A program made the position numbers and the translations under genes. DNA of 15,119 bases. Origin: Candidatus Sulfopaludibacter sp. SbA3 (lineage in GTDB: Bacteria > Acidobacteriota > Terriglobia > 20CM-2-55-15). Shown here piece after piece: positions 14,781 to 15,119 of this stretch; the first letter of the stretch is position 1; every line of letters begins with the position of its first letter. The notes under the pieces were generated by a model. It saw only the letters and a program-made list of their open reading frames with translations. It had not been told where the DNA came from and did no database searches. The DNA is taken from positions 1 through 15,119 of the forward strand of contig CAMAWS010000018.1 of the NCBI GenBank assembly GCA_945861845.1. Direction: 5' to 3'.

Positions 14781-14813
14781 TATTCACAAATACTTCACTG
14801 TTCATTCATCGCG
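14781..14813 (+). promoter_or_regulatory. Three consecutive 11-base repeats with core TTCA(C/T), OmpR/PhoB-like operator
   Basis: Units TATTCACAAAT, ACTTCACTGTT and CATTCATCGCG place TTCA at 14783, 14794 and 14805, exactly one helical turn apart. OmpR/PhoB-family regulators bind direct repeats with this period. TTGACC at 14825-14830, a -35-like hexamer, follows 11 bases downstream. Confidence 0.4.
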
Positions 14814-14883
14814 CCTCTCTAGGCTTGACCTTCATGTATGGAGCGATTGTCTTTATGTGGCACCTAATCAAGAAGGAGACGCG

Positions 14884-15119
14884 ATGACGAAAAAGTCGGC
14901 TTGGTTCGTTTTCCTATGCCTGATCACGGCGGGAAGTCTGTTTGCTCAAACGGCTGGCCAGATCGAAGGCACTGTGAAGGACGCCAGCGGAGCACTGATT
15001 CCGGGAGCCCAGATTGATGTCCTGGGTCAGAAACAGGGCGAAAAGAGGCAGACTCTCAGCGGGGATGTTGGCAGCTTCACTCTTCCGCAGCTTCGGCCCG
15101 AGACCTATCAGGTAAGTGT
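14884..15119 (+). CDS. TonB-dependent receptor with carboxypeptidase-regulatory-like N-terminus, cut by window edge
   Basis: Seventy-eight residues are visible. Residues 1-21 are a signal peptide (KK, hydrophobic core, cleavage after SLFA). They are followed by GQIEGTVKDASGALIPGAQIDV, then GSFTLPQLRPETYQV, the start of a CarboxypepD_reg-like beta-sandwich. This combination is typical of the very large TonB-dependent/Oar-like outer-membrane receptors abundant in Acidobacteriota. AAGGAG (14873-14878) sits five bases before the ATG. The cargo cannot be judged because the barrel is outside the window. The 194 bases upstream hold no gene but contain phased repeats. Confidence 0.85.
   Translation, partial: MTKKSAWFVFLCLITAGSLFAQTAGQIEGTVKDASGALIPGAQIDVLGQKQGEKRQTLSGDVGSFTLPQLRPETYQVS

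Noticed and set aside
14858..14876. Sigma-54 promoter suggested by TGGCAC upstream of the receptor
   Set aside because: The required GC of the -12 element is not at the right spacing.

Overview
The window looks like a piece of an Acidobacteriota genome. This is inferred from moderately high G+C, from the start of a TonB-dependent receptor with an N-terminal carboxypeptidase-regulatory-like fold at the right edge, and from palindromic intergenic elements. No rRNA, tRNA, CRISPR array, transposase or integrase is visible, and no gap between genes exceeds about 200 bases. Eleven complete or partial-at-edge protein genes explain most of the sequence, plus one small zinc-ribbon gene of unknown role.

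Layout. (1) 1-2329, + strand: a covalent-flavin redox cassette. It has the C-terminal part of an FMN-binding protein with an SGAT flavinylation site, ApbE flavin transferase (GTGA overlap) and a short RnfD/NqrB-like membrane protein. (2) 2391-3518, - strand: alanine racemase, convergent with the cassette; a 62-base near-perfect palindrome fills the gap. (3) 3561-5796, + strand: a three-gene osmoprotectant (glycine betaine/choline type) ABC importer joined by two ATGA overlaps. (4) 5918-7402, - strand: a lipoprotein with a metallo-beta-lactamase-fold domain, separated from the importer by a composite palindrome. (5) 7460-10180, + strand: a 906-residue fusion of acyl adenylating enzyme, acyl carrier protein and PlsC-type acyltransferase. 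(6) 10250-12300, + strand: a small zinc-ribbon protein and a NYN-LOTUS-LOTUS putative RNase/RNA-binding protein, which share a 14-base promoter-proximal block. (7) 12440-14689, + strand: a membrane-anchored HD-GYP/GAF/GGDEF cyclic-di-GMP protein preceded by an excellent sigma-28 (FliA)-type promoter. (8) 14884-edge, + strand: start of a TonB-dependent receptor, preceded by 11-base-phased repeats resembling an OmpR/PhoB-family operator.

The strongest second-look items are the sigma-28 promoter tying a dual-domain c-di-GMP enzyme to flagellar gene control, the adenylate/ACP/acyltransferase fusion, the 11-base-phased repeat array, and two different palindromes that share one architecture (GGGACAG...AATT...CC) and each begin inside a stop codon. 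All functional calls come from reading motifs by eye; no database search was run.
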